From contig CANSSP010000006.1 of assembly GCA_947649645.1 (NCBI GenBank), positions 78,121 through 142,120 of the forward strand: a stretch of DNA of 64,000 nt, in the 5' to 3' direction. A program made the position numbers and the translations under genes. Positions 17,493-26,529 of the stretch are shown here, piece after piece; position 1 is the first letter of the stretch, and every line of letters starts with the position of its first letter. The DNA is from an uncultured Roseburia sp. Its GTDB lineage: Bacteria; Bacillota; Clostridia; Lachnospirales; Lachnospiraceae. Below the pieces are notes generated by a model, which worked only from the letters and a program-made list of their open reading frames with translations, was not told the DNA's origin and did no database searches.

Positions 17493-19112
17493 ATGAGATC
17501 GGAATACAGAGAGTGCGGCAGATGTAAGGCAAAAGTGCCGGGAAATATATTGGATCAGAATCTTTCGGTCTGCCCAGAGTGTGGCAATTATATGCGTTTT
17601 CACGCAAAGAAAAGAATAAAGTCCATTGCGGACAGCGGTACGTTTAAAGAGTGGGAGAACAGGGAACCGATTTCCAACCCGCTGAATGATGCATATTATC
17701 AGAAAGCATTTGAAGGTGCGAAGATCAGACTCAATTTAAATGACGCTATCGTTGACGGCGAGATAGAGATGGATGGAATACGGGTGGCCATAGGGATTAT
17801 GGATACCAGGTTTATGATGGCCAGCATGGGGCATATCGTAGGAGAACGCATTACGAGACTTTTTGAAACTGCAACGAGGCGAAAGCTGCCGGTTATTGTT
17901 TTTTGCTGCTCCGGCGGAGCCAGGATGCAGGAAGGAATGATCTCCCTGATGCAGATGGAGAAAACAGCGGCGGCTGTAAAACGTCATGGCGATGCGGGAG
18001 GATTGTATATTTCGGTGCTGACAAATCCGACAATGGGAGGAGTGACGGCGAGCTTTGCGACGCTGGCGGATATTATCCTTGCGGAAAAAGGCGCGATGAT
18101 CGGTTTTGCAGGCGCCAGGGTAATCGAGCAGAATACGGGGGTGAAACTTCCGGAGGGTTTTCAGACTGCCGAATTTCAGCGGGAACATGGTTTTGTCGAT
18201 GCGATTGTGACAAGGGAGAATACAAAGGCATGTCTGTCATATCTGTTAAGGATGCATGCCGGAAATAAAAAGAGAGCCGGGAAAATACGGGAGACAAAAG
18301 CGCAGTATCGCAGAGGGGAAGCGGGGAGGAAATCGGCCTGGGAGAAAGTAATGATTGCACGCTCTTTGGGCAGGCCGACAAGTATGGATTATATCGGAAA
18401 GCTCTTCGACGGTTTTTTCGAATTGTGCGGCGACCGGCTCGGAGGAGACGATCACGCAGTTGTCGCCGGGCTGGCAGAATTTCATGCCTGTCCCGTGACG
18501 GTGATCGGACATCAGAAAGGAAAGGGTTCCATGGAGGATGCGATCTATCGCAACTGGGGAATGCCTTTGCCGCAGGGATACCGGAAAGTGTTCCGCTTGA
18601 TGAAACAGGCGGAGAAGTTCTGCCGTCCGGTGATCTGTTTTGTGGACACGACGGGAGCGGCGTGCGGGAAAGAAGCGGAGGAAAACGGGCAGGGACCGGC
18701 GATTGCAAGCCTTTTACAGGAAATGTGTTTTTTAAAAACGCCGGTACTTTCCATTGTGATCGGGGAGGGCGGAAGCGGAGGGGCCCTTGCGCTGGGAATC
18801 GGAAACGAAGTGTGGATGCTGGAAAACGCGGTGTATTCGATCCTGACGCCGGAAAGCTATGCGAGTATTCTGTGGAGGGACAATTCAAAGGCGCCCGAGG
18901 CCGCGCAGCAGATGAAGCTGGAGGCGGATGATCTGTATGCGTTAGGGATTATAGACAGGGTCATCAGGGAAGACGAGCCGGTAACCGTGGAAAACATGGA
19001 CTGCGTCTGCGCGAGGCTCAATGCGGATATTGCGGATTTCTTATACCGGTATCAGAGGAAAAGGCCGGGAGACATTGCAAAAGAGAGATACCGGAGATTC
19101 CGAAAGTTTTAG
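17493..19112 (+). CDS. Fused acetyl-CoA carboxylase carboxyltransferase, beta plus alpha subunits (AccD-AccA)
   Basis: Transfers CO2 from carboxybiotin to acetyl-CoA, giving malonyl-CoA for chain extension. The N-terminal half is AccD: a four-Cys zinc ribbon (CGRC near residue 9 and CPEC near 28), [10 protein letters not shown] and a crotonase-like fold. The C-terminal half is Acc[26 protein letters not shown] and [12 protein letters not shown]. In most bacteria these are two genes, so a single chain of 539 residues is unusual. Biotin carboxylase and BCCP are absent here and must come from elsewhere in the genome. The ATG at 17493 follows AGAAGGGAAAG; the open frame runs on upstream through the switch but without a good start. 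Confidence 0.93.
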   Translation: MRSEYRECGRCKAKVPGNILDQNLSVCPECGNYMRFHAKKRIKSIADSGTFKEWENREPISNPLNDAYYQKAFEGAKIRLNLNDAIVDGEIEMDGIRVAIGIMDTRFMMASMGHIVGERITRLFETATRRKLPVIVFCCSGGARMQEGMISLMQMEKTAAAVKRHGDAGGLYISVLTNPTMGGVTASFATLADIILAEKGAMIGFAGARVIEQNTGVKLPEGFQTAEFQREHGFVDAIVTRENTKACLSYLLRMHAGNKKRAGKIRETKAQYRRGEAGRKSAWEKVMIARSLGRPTSMDYIGKLFDGFFELCGDRLGGDDHAVVAGLAEFHACPVTVIGHQKGKGSMEDAIYRNWGMPLPQGYRKVFRLMKQAEKFCRPVICFVDTTGAACGKEAEENGQGPAIASLLQEMCFLKTPVLSIVIGEGGSGGALALGIGNEVWMLENAVYSILTPESYASILWRDNSKAPEAAQQMKLEADDLYALGIIDRVIREDEPVTVENMDCVCARLNADIADFLYRYQRKRPGDIAKERYRRFRKF

Positions 19113-19126
19113 GCAATGAACAAAAG

Positions 19127-19159
19127 CTTTTAATAAGCGCATTTTTGTGCTTTTAAAAG
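19127..19159 (+). promoter_or_regulatory. Intercistronic hairpin between accDA and the carrier protein gene
   Basis: CTTTTAAT-AAGC pairs with GCTTTTAAAAG with a single-base bulge. No T run follows. It may allow separate processing or stabilisation of the acyl carrier protein message, which is usually needed in excess. Confidence 0.5.
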
Positions 19160-19204
19160 GAAATAGAACAGACACGCTCACAGACAGAATATCAGGAGGT
19201 AAAT

Positions 19205-19489
19205 ATGGAGCATTTAGAGGCTGAAGTATTGCAGATGATTATTGATAAGTTAGGACTGGATGATATCAATCCAGAGGAAGTCGATTATGACGCGCCTATT
19301 TTTGCATCGTACGCAGATGAGGACGAGGGGCTGGGCCTGGATTCCGTAGATGCACTGGAACTTGTTGTAGGACTCAAGGAAAAATTTGATGTCAAAATGA
19401 ACGATGAAGATATGGCTGTCTTCAGAAGCGTGTCGTCGATTGCGGATTACATCCGGGAGGTAAAGGGCACGGATTGCACGAACGGCTGA
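19205..19489 (+). CDS. Acyl carrier protein
   Basis: A 94-residue acidic carrier protein. Ser47 in GLGLDSVDALELV is the site for the 4'-phosphopantetheine arm, and the flanking helices match the family. The N-terminal part is somewhat longer than AcpP (insertion of ASYADEDEG before the Ser motif), a feature of pathway-specific carriers. It should hold the growing chain for the ketosynthase, reductases and dehydratase of this operon, and be activated by the phosphopantetheinyl transferase at 37608. The AGGAGG site precedes the ATG. Confidence 0.95.
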   Translation: MEHLEAEVLQMIIDKLGLDDINPEEVDYDAPIFASYADEDEGLGLDSVDALELVVGLKEKFDVKMNDEDMAVFRSVSSIADYIREVKGTDCTNG

Positions 19490-19641
19490 TGAAATCTGCC
19501 GTATGCATCCTTTTTTTACAAAACGGCAGATGTATCTCCTGTTTTGTATGACACAGGCCGGGGGCCATCCAGTCGGACAAAATGAGCGTGCTGCCGCTGT
19601 CGATGGCTGCCCGGATATGAGGCTGATCTGCGGAGGATAGC

Positions 19642-19764
19642 GTGAGAAGAACTTCTAAAGCTCACAGTAAGGGCTGTTTCGCTAAGAAGTTCTAAGTCTC
19701 ACGATGGAGAATGCCTAAAAAGCGGCATTCTCCCAACGGATTTGAGATTCCGCAGAGCGGAATC
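19642..19764 (+). repeat. Three consecutive hairpins between the carrier protein and ketosynthase genes
   Basis: Hairpin 1: GTGAGA-AGAACTTCT (19642-19656) with AGAAGTTCT-aag-TCTCAC (19685-19702). Hairpin 2: GGAGAATGCC (19706-19715) with GGCATTCTCC (19724-19733). Hairpin 3: GATTCCGC (19746-19753) with GCGGAATC (19757-19764). All arms are perfect apart from one 3-base bulge. The ketosynthase start lies 18 bases after the last. A similar triple set occurs before the first fabG (27597). Confidence 0.75.
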
Positions 19765-19782
19765 ATGGAGGATAAGGGTGAG

Positions 19783-20985
19783 ATGGAAGAAAAGAGAATC
19801 GTGATTACGGGAATCGGTGTGATCACAAGTAACGGAACGGGAAAAACGGAATTTTTAAATAATTCGCTTGAGGGAAAAACAGGACTGAAGAAATGCACGT
19901 TGTTTGACGCAGAAAAACTGCGGACAGAATATGTGGGGCAGATTGATGACGAAAAGTATCCGTATCTGACCGGGCGGCCGGCCGACAAAGAGCGCATTCA
20001 TTTTATGATGGAGAAAGCCATTGACGAGGCGTTTTCGGACGCAGGACTTACTGCGGAGGACGTGGCGGGATACCATGAAAAGGGGTATCTGGCTTTTGCG
20101 ACGTCGCTTGCGGCAAACGGCAGGATTTTAAAATACATCAGCGACAGGAGAAACGGAAAGGATGAGCCGGAATGGCTGGTTCAGATTCCGTCTTTTATAC
20201 CGTGGCTGAAAAGAAAATGCGGGGTAAAAGGGGGATGCTATACGACGATGTCGGCGTGTGCGGCAGGTACGACGGCCGCCGGGATCGCTTTTGATCTGAT
20301 CAGGACGCAAAAGGCAGACCTGGTGATCTGCGGGGGCGCCGATCCGCTCACGGAATTTTCCTGCATGGGATTTCACGTTTTAAAGTCGCTCAGCGAAAAA
20401 ACGTGCAGACCTTTTAACCAGAAGAGAGACGGGATCAATATCGGGGAGGGGGCGGCGTTTTTTGTCGTCGAAACGCTGGAATCTGCCCGTAAGAGGAATG
20501 CATCCGTCTATGGTGAGATTCTGGGTTATGGCATCAACAATGACGCTTTTCATATGACAAGTCCCAGCCCGACCGGGGAAGGGGCGATCGCATCCATGAA
20601 CATGGCGATGGCGCATGTGGAGGTAAGGCCACAGGATATCACCTATATCAACGCGCATGGAACGGGAACCCGTCTGAATGACGATATGGAAGTGTATGCG
20701 ATCAATCGGTTTTTTGACGACGAAGATCAATTGTATGTTTCAACCAATAAATCGATGATCGGTCACTGCCTGGCGGCGGCGGGAGCCGTTGAAATGGCGG
20801 CGACGCTCCTTAGCCTTAAAAATGGAAAGATTATGCCGAATGTCGGAATGACAGAGCCGATGGAGGGATGTGAAAAACATTTCTTTCCTGTGGAGGCGAC
20901 GGAACTGCGCTATTCTTATGCGATGTCAAATTCCTATGCGTTTGCGGGAAATACGGCCAGTATTTTGCTGGGAGGCATAGATTGA
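19783..20985 (+). CDS. Beta-ketoacyl-ACP synthase (KSalpha / FabF-like)
   Basis: Condenses malonyl-ACP with the growing acyl chain. The thiolase-fold triad is complete: Cys159 (TMSACAAGTTA), His292 (NAHGTGT) and His328 (IGHCLAAAGAVE). Length 400 is slightly short for FabF. The ATG at 19783 follows AAGGGTGAG; ATG 19765 is possible but abuts a hairpin. It is followed in the operon by a ketosynthase that lacks all three residues, so the two may form a KS/chain-length-factor pair, as in type II polyketide synthases (inference). Confidence 0.92.
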   Translation: MEEKRIVITGIGVITSNGTGKTEFLNNSLEGKTGLKKCTLFDAEKLRTEYVGQIDDEKYPYLTGRPADKERIHFMMEKAIDEAFSDAGLTAEDVAGYHEKGYLAFATSLAANGRILKYISDRRNGKDEPEWLVQIPSFIPWLKRKCGVKGGCYTTMSACAAGTTAAGIAFDLIRTQKADLVICGGADPLTEFSCMGFHVLKSLSEKTCRPFNQKRDGINIGEGAAFFVVETLESARKRNASVYGEILGYGINNDAFHMTSPSPTGEGAIASMNMAMAHVEVRPQDITYINAHGTGTRLNDDMEVYAINRFFDDEDQLYVSTNKSMIGHCLAAAGAVEMAATLLSLKNGKIMPNVGMTEPMEGCEKHFFPVEATELRYSYAMSNSYAFAGNTASILLGGID

Positions 20986-21004
20986 AAAAATCATGAGGAT
21001 CAGT

Positions 21005-22255
21005 ATGAAAAAGATTGCGGTAATCGGAAATGGTCCGACAGGACAGATTCTGGCACTTCTGCTGAAGGATTTCTGCAAATGTGTCAGGGTTGTGGATCGC
21101 ACAGATGAAAAAAATTGCGTTCCGTTTTATGCGAATGACATCGAGAGAGGGATCCTGAAGCAGTTTTGCGACGTCGCGGGCATTTCCCTGCAGACGTGTG
21201 AATGCGGGATGCGAAAAATACATATCGTGCCAGGGGACGGAAAACCGTTTTGCTGTGATTCTTCCATGGATTCTTTCCGGAGGGGGCTGGAAGAACGTTT
21301 TCCGGAACAGAAAGAAGCGATAGGGAGGCTGTTTGCGGATATAGAGGATGTCGGAGAAGAATGGGCCACACTGATACGGAATCATTTTGACGCGTCGCGC
21401 GGTTCTATGAAAAAATCTGCGGCATATGCGAATATGACGCTTGCCAGGTATCTGGAGCGGGCGGGGATTTCAGGGCCGGATGTCAAAGAGATTCTGTTTA
21501 CGGTACTGCCGGTTGGCGATGTGACTTTTTCTGTTTTTGCCGGATATTTTTACACACAGTTTTTTGACATTCATATTCTTTGCCAGGATCTGTGGAAAGA
21601 GATTGCCGGGAAAGCGGCCGGGCTGGAAACGGTTGTCACGGCGGGGCATCTGGAAAACATCGTCATAGAGAAGGAGACAGAAGGACAGGCAGAAGAAGGA
21701 ATCCTTAAAAACATGGACGGAGTCATTGATCTGAGGTGCAGCCGGCTGACCGGGCGGCCGGCGGAAAATACCAGAAAGAGGATCTGGGCAGGCACATTTT
21801 CGACATGTCAGCTGGATGAAAGCAGGATTTATCATCTGGCGATGTGCGACGGCGGTTTTCTGCGTCTCTGGAAAAATCTGTATCTGCCCTGGAGGAAAGA
21901 AGATCAGTGGCAGTTTGAAGCGCTGATGGAAGAAAGCAGCCGTATGGATGACAAAAAGGTGTCTGATCTTGTAAAAAGGCAGGTCCGGGACTGCCTTGGT
22001 GCAGATATCCATGTAAAATCGGTCTGTGGTCCCGATTATTTTGCGGCACATTATGATACGCCGTATGGATATATGTGGGCGTTTAATCCGGGACAGTCAA
22101 GGATGGACCCGTCTGATCTTTATAAAAAGCAGAAGATGCCCTGTATCAGAATGGGGTACTGGGGGTTCGCCTGGTTTTCGGCGGCATTCTGTCTGTACCA
22201 TATTCTTCTGACACAGACGGAATGGGGAGAGCAATACATACTCAAAGAGCGATAA
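21005..22255 (+). CDS. FAD/NAD(P)-binding oxidoreductase-like protein, divergent
   Basis: A 416-residue protein opening with the dinucleotide-binding motif KKIAVIGNGPTGQILALLL. The rest lacks the usual C-terminal FAD motif and matches no family I know well; the general shape recalls flavin-dependent desaturases or monooxygenases. It may oxidise an acyl-ACP intermediate of the pathway, or be a structural relative without catalysis. The ATG at 21005 has GAGGA six bases upstream. It lies between the ketosynthase and the thioesterase, 10 bases from the next gene. Confidence 0.6.
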   Translation: MKKIAVIGNGPTGQILALLLKDFCKCVRVVDRTDEKNCVPFYANDIERGILKQFCDVAGISLQTCECGMRKIHIVPGDGKPFCCDSSMDSFRRGLEERFPEQKEAIGRLFADIEDVGEEWATLIRNHFDASRGSMKKSAAYANMTLARYLERAGISGPDVKEILFTVLPVGDVTFSVFAGYFYTQFFDIHILCQDLWKEIAGKAAGLETVVTAGHLENIVIEKETEGQAEEGILKNMDGVIDLRCSRLTGRPAENTRKRIWAGTFSTCQLDESRIYHLAMCDGGFLRLWKNLYLPWRKEDQWQFEALMEESSRMDDKKVSDLVKRQVRDCLGADIHVKSVCGPDYFAAHYDTPYGYMWAFNPGQSRMDPSDLYKKQKMPCIRMGYWGFAWFSAAFCLYHILLTQTEWGEQYILKER

Positions 22256-22265
22256 GGACAAGAAG

Positions 22266-22691
22266 ATGGAATGGATAAAGTACGATTATAGATTTCGAGG
22301 AAGATTTCGTGACACAGACGCGTATGGAATGGTTCATCACAGTAATTATTTCTGCTATTTCGAAGAGGCAAGATATGAATTTTCTGACCGGGTGCTGAGA
22401 CTGTATGAAAATCAGATTATGGAGAAGTTAAAATTTCCGGTGATTTCAGCGGAATGTATCTATAAAAATGCGCTTTACTATGATCTGGAAGAGTATCTGG
22501 TGAGACTGAAGTTCCGGATTCTGGAGGCGGCCAGAGTGGAGTTTGTTTATGAGATTCGCGGAGAAGGCACAAAGAAAATCTATGCAAAAGGCAGAACGGT
22601 CCATGCGATTATAAATGAGGAGAACAGGCTTTGCCTCACGCTGCCGCAGTGTCTTCGGAGACTGACAGAAGGAATGGGTGACCATGTGTAA
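22266..22691 (+). CDS. Acyl-CoA/acyl-ACP thioesterase, 4HBT hot-dog family
   Basis: A 141-residue single hot-dog domain with the family motif RFRDTDAYGMVHHSNYFCYFEEARYEF, where Asp18 is in the place of the catalytic Asp. It should release a chain from carrier protein or CoA by hydrolysis, or act as a dehydratase/cyclase-like accessory. It overlaps the next gene by a few bases. Confidence 0.85.
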   Translation: MEWIKYDYRFRGRFRDTDAYGMVHHSNYFCYFEEARYEFSDRVLRLYENQIMEKLKFPVISAECIYKNALYYDLEEYLVRLKFRILEAARVEFVYEIRGEGTKKIYAKGRTVHAIINEENRLCLTLPQCLRRLTEGMGDHV

Positions 22692-23454
22692 GAGAACAAT
22701 TTACTTTCAACGCGCAGAGAAAGCCTGGGCGCCAACGACGGATATGAAACTGAATGCATATCTGAACGTTCTGCGTTATGTAAAAATGCCGGTGCAGGAA
22801 AAGCTGCTCAATATTGCATCGGGCGGCGAACTTCCGTGCTATAAGGGAGGCGGATTTGAGGGGAACCGGGTTGGGCAGGAGGAAAATCTGGCATATACCC
22901 TGGGATTGTATTATGAAAAATATGAACACGACTGTCCGAAAGCTTTTTACAGGAATGTACTGAAAAATCTGAAAATGAGAATTTCTCTGGTGCTCATCTA
23001 CACCGACCTGCCGATGATATGCTGCGGGGTGGGAGGAGACGGCTGTTCTCTGATTGTGATCAGCCCGTCCGACGGGGAATACCGCAGGATTGACGCAGAG
23101 GCGTGCCGCGGCGCATGCGGACGGTGGAAGCTTGCGGTCTTAAATGTCCCCGGGATGGTAAAAATGAAAGGTCTGGGGATACGGGAGACGATCGCCTCAG
23201 CCGCGGCACTGTATCAGAAGAGATTTTATTTTTTCAGAGACCGGCACTATATGGACATGACCGGGGCCGCGTTTTTTGAGCACTGCAGAAGTACGGGATT
23301 AAATCCAAAAGAACTGCCGGGATTTCTCTCGCACAGGGAGAGGCAGTTAAAGTGGCTGTATGACATGTCTGCCCTGGCGCAGAAATGGATGCCGGAACAG
23401 GACATGTCTTACCTTGGAGAAATCATGAAAATGTATGAGGCATCGACAGACTGA
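22684..23454 (+). CDS. Unknown protein of the acyl biosynthetic operon
   Basis: A protein of 256 residues, not recognised. It is cysteine-containing (PMICCGVGGDGCSLIVIS) and otherwise a mix of alpha and beta, with no signal peptide and no membrane segment. Its overlap with the thioesterase gene and the 14-base gap to the BtrH-like gene show that it belongs to the pathway. A role in acyl transfer or substrate binding is possible but not shown. Confidence 0.55.
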   Translation: MCKRTIYFQRAEKAWAPTTDMKLNAYLNVLRYVKMPVQEKLLNIASGGELPCYKGGGFEGNRVGQEENLAYTLGLYYEKYEHDCPKAFYRNVLKNLKMRISLVLIYTDLPMICCGVGGDGCSLIVISPSDGEYRRIDAEACRGACGRWKLAVLNVPGMVKMKGLGIRETIASAAALYQKRFYFFRDRHYMDMTGAAFFEHCRSTGLNPKELPGFLSHRERQLKWLYDMSALAQKWMPEQDMSYLGEIMKMYEASTD

Positions 23455-23468
23455 GACGGGGAAGAAAA

Positions 23469-24524
23469 ATGAAACTGGATCCAACACTTGGAAATTACTG
23501 CCGGTCGGTGGCTCTGTCGTCGGTTGTAAATTATTACGGATATTCATTGTCGGAAGCGATGTGTTTTGGGATCGGAGAAGCGTTTGATTTCTGCGGTTCG
23601 GATATACGTTTTGGGCGAAAACGGGTTTACAAATGTTTTGCCGGAAACAATGAGAATGATATTTTTCGCTTTTCGGAGCAGATGAAGATGAAAGTGGAGA
23701 TGTACCAGCCCAAAAACAGAAAAGAAACCAGAAGACAGATCTGTGATCTGATTGAGCAGGAAAAACCGGTCATAGCCAGGGTTTCAATTGACAAATACAT
23801 GCGTTTTCTGCCCGGAATGGCGACGGATAATCTCGAGACAATGAAAGCGGTATTTCGCATTATAAGAGGGTCGGTTGGGAATCATGTGACCGTTATTTCA
23901 AATGCGGGCAGAGAGAAAGTGATGATCCATGAGCCCAATCTGATGTCGCCTGTTTTACTGCCATGGGAGAATCTGTTCCGGGCGATGAATCCCGGAAACG
24001 GGCTTGTAAGACATCCATCCAATACATTGTATGTCATTACGCCCTTAGTCCCTGCAGAGGAAATGGAAACGGAAGAGAAAATGCGTCCGGTAATCTGGAA
24101 TGCAATCCGGAATAATATGAAGAATTACCTTTACAATCAGAGTACGTGGGCGGGAGTCAGACAGGTTCAGGTCTGCGGGAGAACGCTTCTGAATATGGAA
24201 AATAAAGACAAGTTCGCAAAAAACGCAGTTCTGTTTCGCTTTTTTTGTGATATAGCGACAGGAGGAGGCTTTTACAGAAGGCTGTACGCAAGATTTTTAA
24301 GAGAGGCAAACGACCGGTATCTGAAGGATGATGTGATAGAAGGCGTGTCGAAGAAATATTTTGCCTTAGCGCGCAGATGGAGCCGCCTGTCAGGAAACGT
24401 GATGGCATACGCGCAGGAACCGGATTGGAGCCGTTCTGGTGAGCTGTGGCAGGACTGGGAGGAAATCAGCCGGCTGGAGGAAGAACTTGCGGGTCTGTTA
24501 TATAAAAGGAGTGCGGACAGGTAG
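23469..24524 (+). CDS. BtrH-like cysteine acyltransferase (first copy)
   Basis: A 351-residue protein with the BtrH N-terminal layout: a Cys in TLGNYCRSVALSSVVNYYGYSLSE near residue 13, a His in GNHVTVIS and an acidic residue after it, forming a papain-like triad. BtrH of the butirosin pathway moves an acyl group from a carrier protein to an amine. Here the acyl donor would be the operon's carrier protein. The C-terminal region is helical. A second copy lies at 25064. The two differ enough to suggest separate substrates. Confidence 0.72.
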   Translation: MKLDPTLGNYCRSVALSSVVNYYGYSLSEAMCFGIGEAFDFCGSDIRFGRKRVYKCFAGNNENDIFRFSEQMKMKVEMYQPKNRKETRRQICDLIEQEKPVIARVSIDKYMRFLPGMATDNLETMKAVFRIIRGSVGNHVTVISNAGREKVMIHEPNLMSPVLLPWENLFRAMNPGNGLVRHPSNTLYVITPLVPAEEMETEEKMRPVIWNAIRNNMKNYLYNQSTWAGVRQVQVCGRTLLNMENKDKFAKNAVLFRFFCDIATGGGFYRRLYARFLREANDRYLKDDVIEGVSKKYFALARRWSRLSGNVMAYAQEPDWSRSGELWQDWEEISRLEEELAGLLYKRSADR

Positions 24525-25061
24525 ATGAAGCAGGAAGCGGAAAATATGATGGCGGTGGCAACCTTTTTATTCAGACTGCTGCAGGTGAACGATAACCGGA
24601 AAGAGGTACAGGAAGAATTCTGCCAGTGCATGTGCAGACTGAAACGGCTGATGGAAAAGGAGGCCAGTGACGAACTGTTTTTTATAGAGTCTGTTCTGCG
24701 CAGAAGTAATATTGCCTGGCTTGTGATGGACGGCATGAAAAACAGGAGTAATTATGTCACGTTTCGAAACATTGTAAAGGAGCGTCCGGTTCTGATGCTT
24801 GTCAGGAACTCCACGCTGCGGATGTTCAGGAGGAGCGGTGCAAAGCCTGAGGAAGAGCTGGAATATGCGTTTATATGGGTGGAGTACGTGACGGGCGGAG
24901 CTTATTTTCTGCATATCGGCGGAGAAAAGCAGACAATTCGTCAGCCGGGACTGTTCTGGATTTATCGCAGGGAAAAGCACAATTTTCACAGCAGATATTA
25001 TGTGTGCGCGGCAATACAGGCTCCGGAAGAAAAAGGCTGTGAAGCGGATGGGGAACGTTAG
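24525..25061 (+). CDS. Unknown protein between the two BtrH-like genes
   Basis: A 178-residue protein with no family I recognise. The N-terminal half is helical and the C-terminal half is beta-rich (EYAFIWVEYVTGGAYFLHI). It starts on the base after the stop of the previous gene and ends 2 bases before the next, so it is tightly coupled to both BtrH-like genes. Confidence 0.55.
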   Translation: MKQEAENMMAVATFLFRLLQVNDNRKEVQEEFCQCMCRLKRLMEKEASDELFFIESVLRRSNIAWLVMDGMKNRSNYVTFRNIVKERPVLMLVRNSTLRMFRRSGAKPEEELEYAFIWVEYVTGGAYFLHIGGEKQTIRQPGLFWIYRREKHNFHSRYYVCAAIQAPEEKGCEADGER

Positions 25062-25063
25062 AG

Positions 25064-26083
25064 ATGAAAATGATCAGAAAGATATTGCAGGAGAGCGTGA
25101 TGGGCTCTAACTGTGCGACGACGGCTTCGAGGATTGTACTGAAATATTACGGATACGATTTTTCGGAAGATATGGTTTTTGGCCTGGGAGCCGGTCTGGG
25201 CTTTATTTATCAGTATTATGCGGATACAGAGGAGTATTTTCTGTCCGGAAAAAACGAGAGTATGGAGCTGAATCTTGCTCATGCACTGGGGGGAACGCTT
25301 CTGACAGGAAGTTTTGACGACGGGGAACGTGCATGGCAGTGTGTCAAAGAACTGATTGACGATGACGTGCCGGTAATTTTAGATTTGTCGATTCTGCATC
25401 TGCCTTATTTCAGACCGTATGCAGGCGAGATCGCCAATATCGGTTTTGGTCTGCACAATGCGGTTCTGATCGGATATGATGATGCGAAGCGTGAGGTTCT
25501 GCTGCTTGATCATCGCTGGAGTGAACCACAGGTGGTGAGCTATGAGGATCTGGGAAAGGCGAGAAACCGGGGGGAAGGGAATGTGAGCGCGCGAAATGCG
25601 TATAAGGCATATGCGCTGTGTTCTCCGGCGGCGCAGATTCATCCGGATTTGTTTTTTGCGCTGCGGCTGACAATTAACAGGATGAAACATCCCTTTGCGT
25701 ATAAGATGGGACTGGCGGGGATAAAAACGTTTCACAGCGAGATAAAATTACTCTTTGAGAAGGGACTATACGCACAGAAGCGTGAGGAGATTCTGGCATA
25801 TTCATACCTTATGGAAAAACTGGGCACCGGCGGAGGGAATTTCAGGAGAATGTACGGTCGTTTTCTGAAGGAGGTGGCCGGCCGGATCCGGATGCCGGAG
25901 CTGGAGAGCGCGGCCGGAATATATGTAAGGCTGGCAAAAAGGTGGAAAGAACTGTCGGTTACGCTGGGCCGGATGCCGGACCAGCCGCAGCTTCTCACAG
26001 CGTTTGACGCGCTCATGTCTGAAATAGAAACGGATGAGGCGGAAGGAATTGAATCATTGGAAAGGGTAGTGGAAAAGGGATAA
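25064..26083 (+). CDS. BtrH-like cysteine acyltransferase (second copy)
   Basis: A 339-residue homologue of the protein at 23469. It keeps the family pattern better: SNCATTASRIVLKYYGYDFSEDMVFGLGAGLGF at the N-terminus (positions about 14-46, Cys16) and FGLHNAVLIGYD with His near 130. The C-terminal DUF4872-like helices are also shared (LGTGGGNFRRMYGRFLKE here, GGGFYRRLYARFLRE in the other). The likely role is transfer of an acyl group from the carrier protein to an acceptor, or release by amide or ester formation. Confidence 0.78.
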   Translation: MKMIRKILQESVMGSNCATTASRIVLKYYGYDFSEDMVFGLGAGLGFIYQYYADTEEYFLSGKNESMELNLAHALGGTLLTGSFDDGERAWQCVKELIDDDVPVILDLSILHLPYFRPYAGEIANIGFGLHNAVLIGYDDAKREVLLLDHRWSEPQVVSYEDLGKARNRGEGNVSARNAYKAYALCSPAAQIHPDLFFALRLTINRMKHPFAYKMGLAGIKTFHSEIKLLFEKGLYAQKREEILAYSYLMEKLGTGGGNFRRMYGRFLKEVAGRIRMPELESAAGIYVRLAKRWKELSVTLGRMPDQPQLLTAFDALMSEIETDEAEGIESLERVVEKG

Positions 26084-26088
26084 GAGGA

Positions 26089-26517
26089 ATGGATAAACGT
26101 ATTATTTATGATACATTGCCGCACCGATACCCGATGCTGTTTGTGGATGATATTTACGAAACAGAGTTCGGACGGTACGTGCGCGGGGTGAAAAATGTAA
26201 GCTGTAATGAACCGTGGGTGACGGGACATTTTCCGGACAGTCCGGTATTTCCGGGAGTTCTGATCATAGAAACCATGGCGCAGATCGGTGGTTTTCTGTT
26301 TTACAGCAGGGAACGGGAGGCATCGTTAAAAGCGTACCTTTCCAGAGTAGACGAGGTAAAGTTTCTTCAGAAGGTGTTCCCGGGAGATCAGATAATCGTG
26401 GAGGCGGTGCTGGTTGAAAAGTTTTCACGGTATGTAAAGGCAAAATGTACGGCGGGCGTAAACGGGAAAACGGTGGCAAAGGCTGTCATTACCTATTTTT
26501 TTGACGACGATATTTAA
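26089..26517 (+). CDS. 3-hydroxyacyl-ACP dehydratase, FabZ-like
   Basis: Removes water from 3-hydroxyacyl-ACP to give a trans-2-enoyl chain. The hot-dog motif LPHRYPMLFVD carries the catalytic His12, and FPGVLIIETMAQIGG carries the catalytic Glu61. Length 142 matches FabZ. There is no enoyl reductase in the operon, so double bonds made here might be kept, giving an unsaturated or polyene chain (inference). Confidence 0.92.
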   Translation: MDKRIIYDTLPHRYPMLFVDDIYETEFGRYVRGVKNVSCNEPWVTGHFPDSPVFPGVLIIETMAQIGGFLFYSREREASLKAYLSRVDEVKFLQKVFPGDQIIVEAVLVEKFSRYVKAKCTAGVNGKTVAKAVITYFFDDDI

Positions 26518-26529
26518 GGAAAGAATGGT

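Noticed and set aside
18073..18888. Long open frame on the minus strand opposite accDA
   Set aside because: It is rich in Pro, Arg and Ser, has no ribosome site and mirrors the codon pattern of the real gene.
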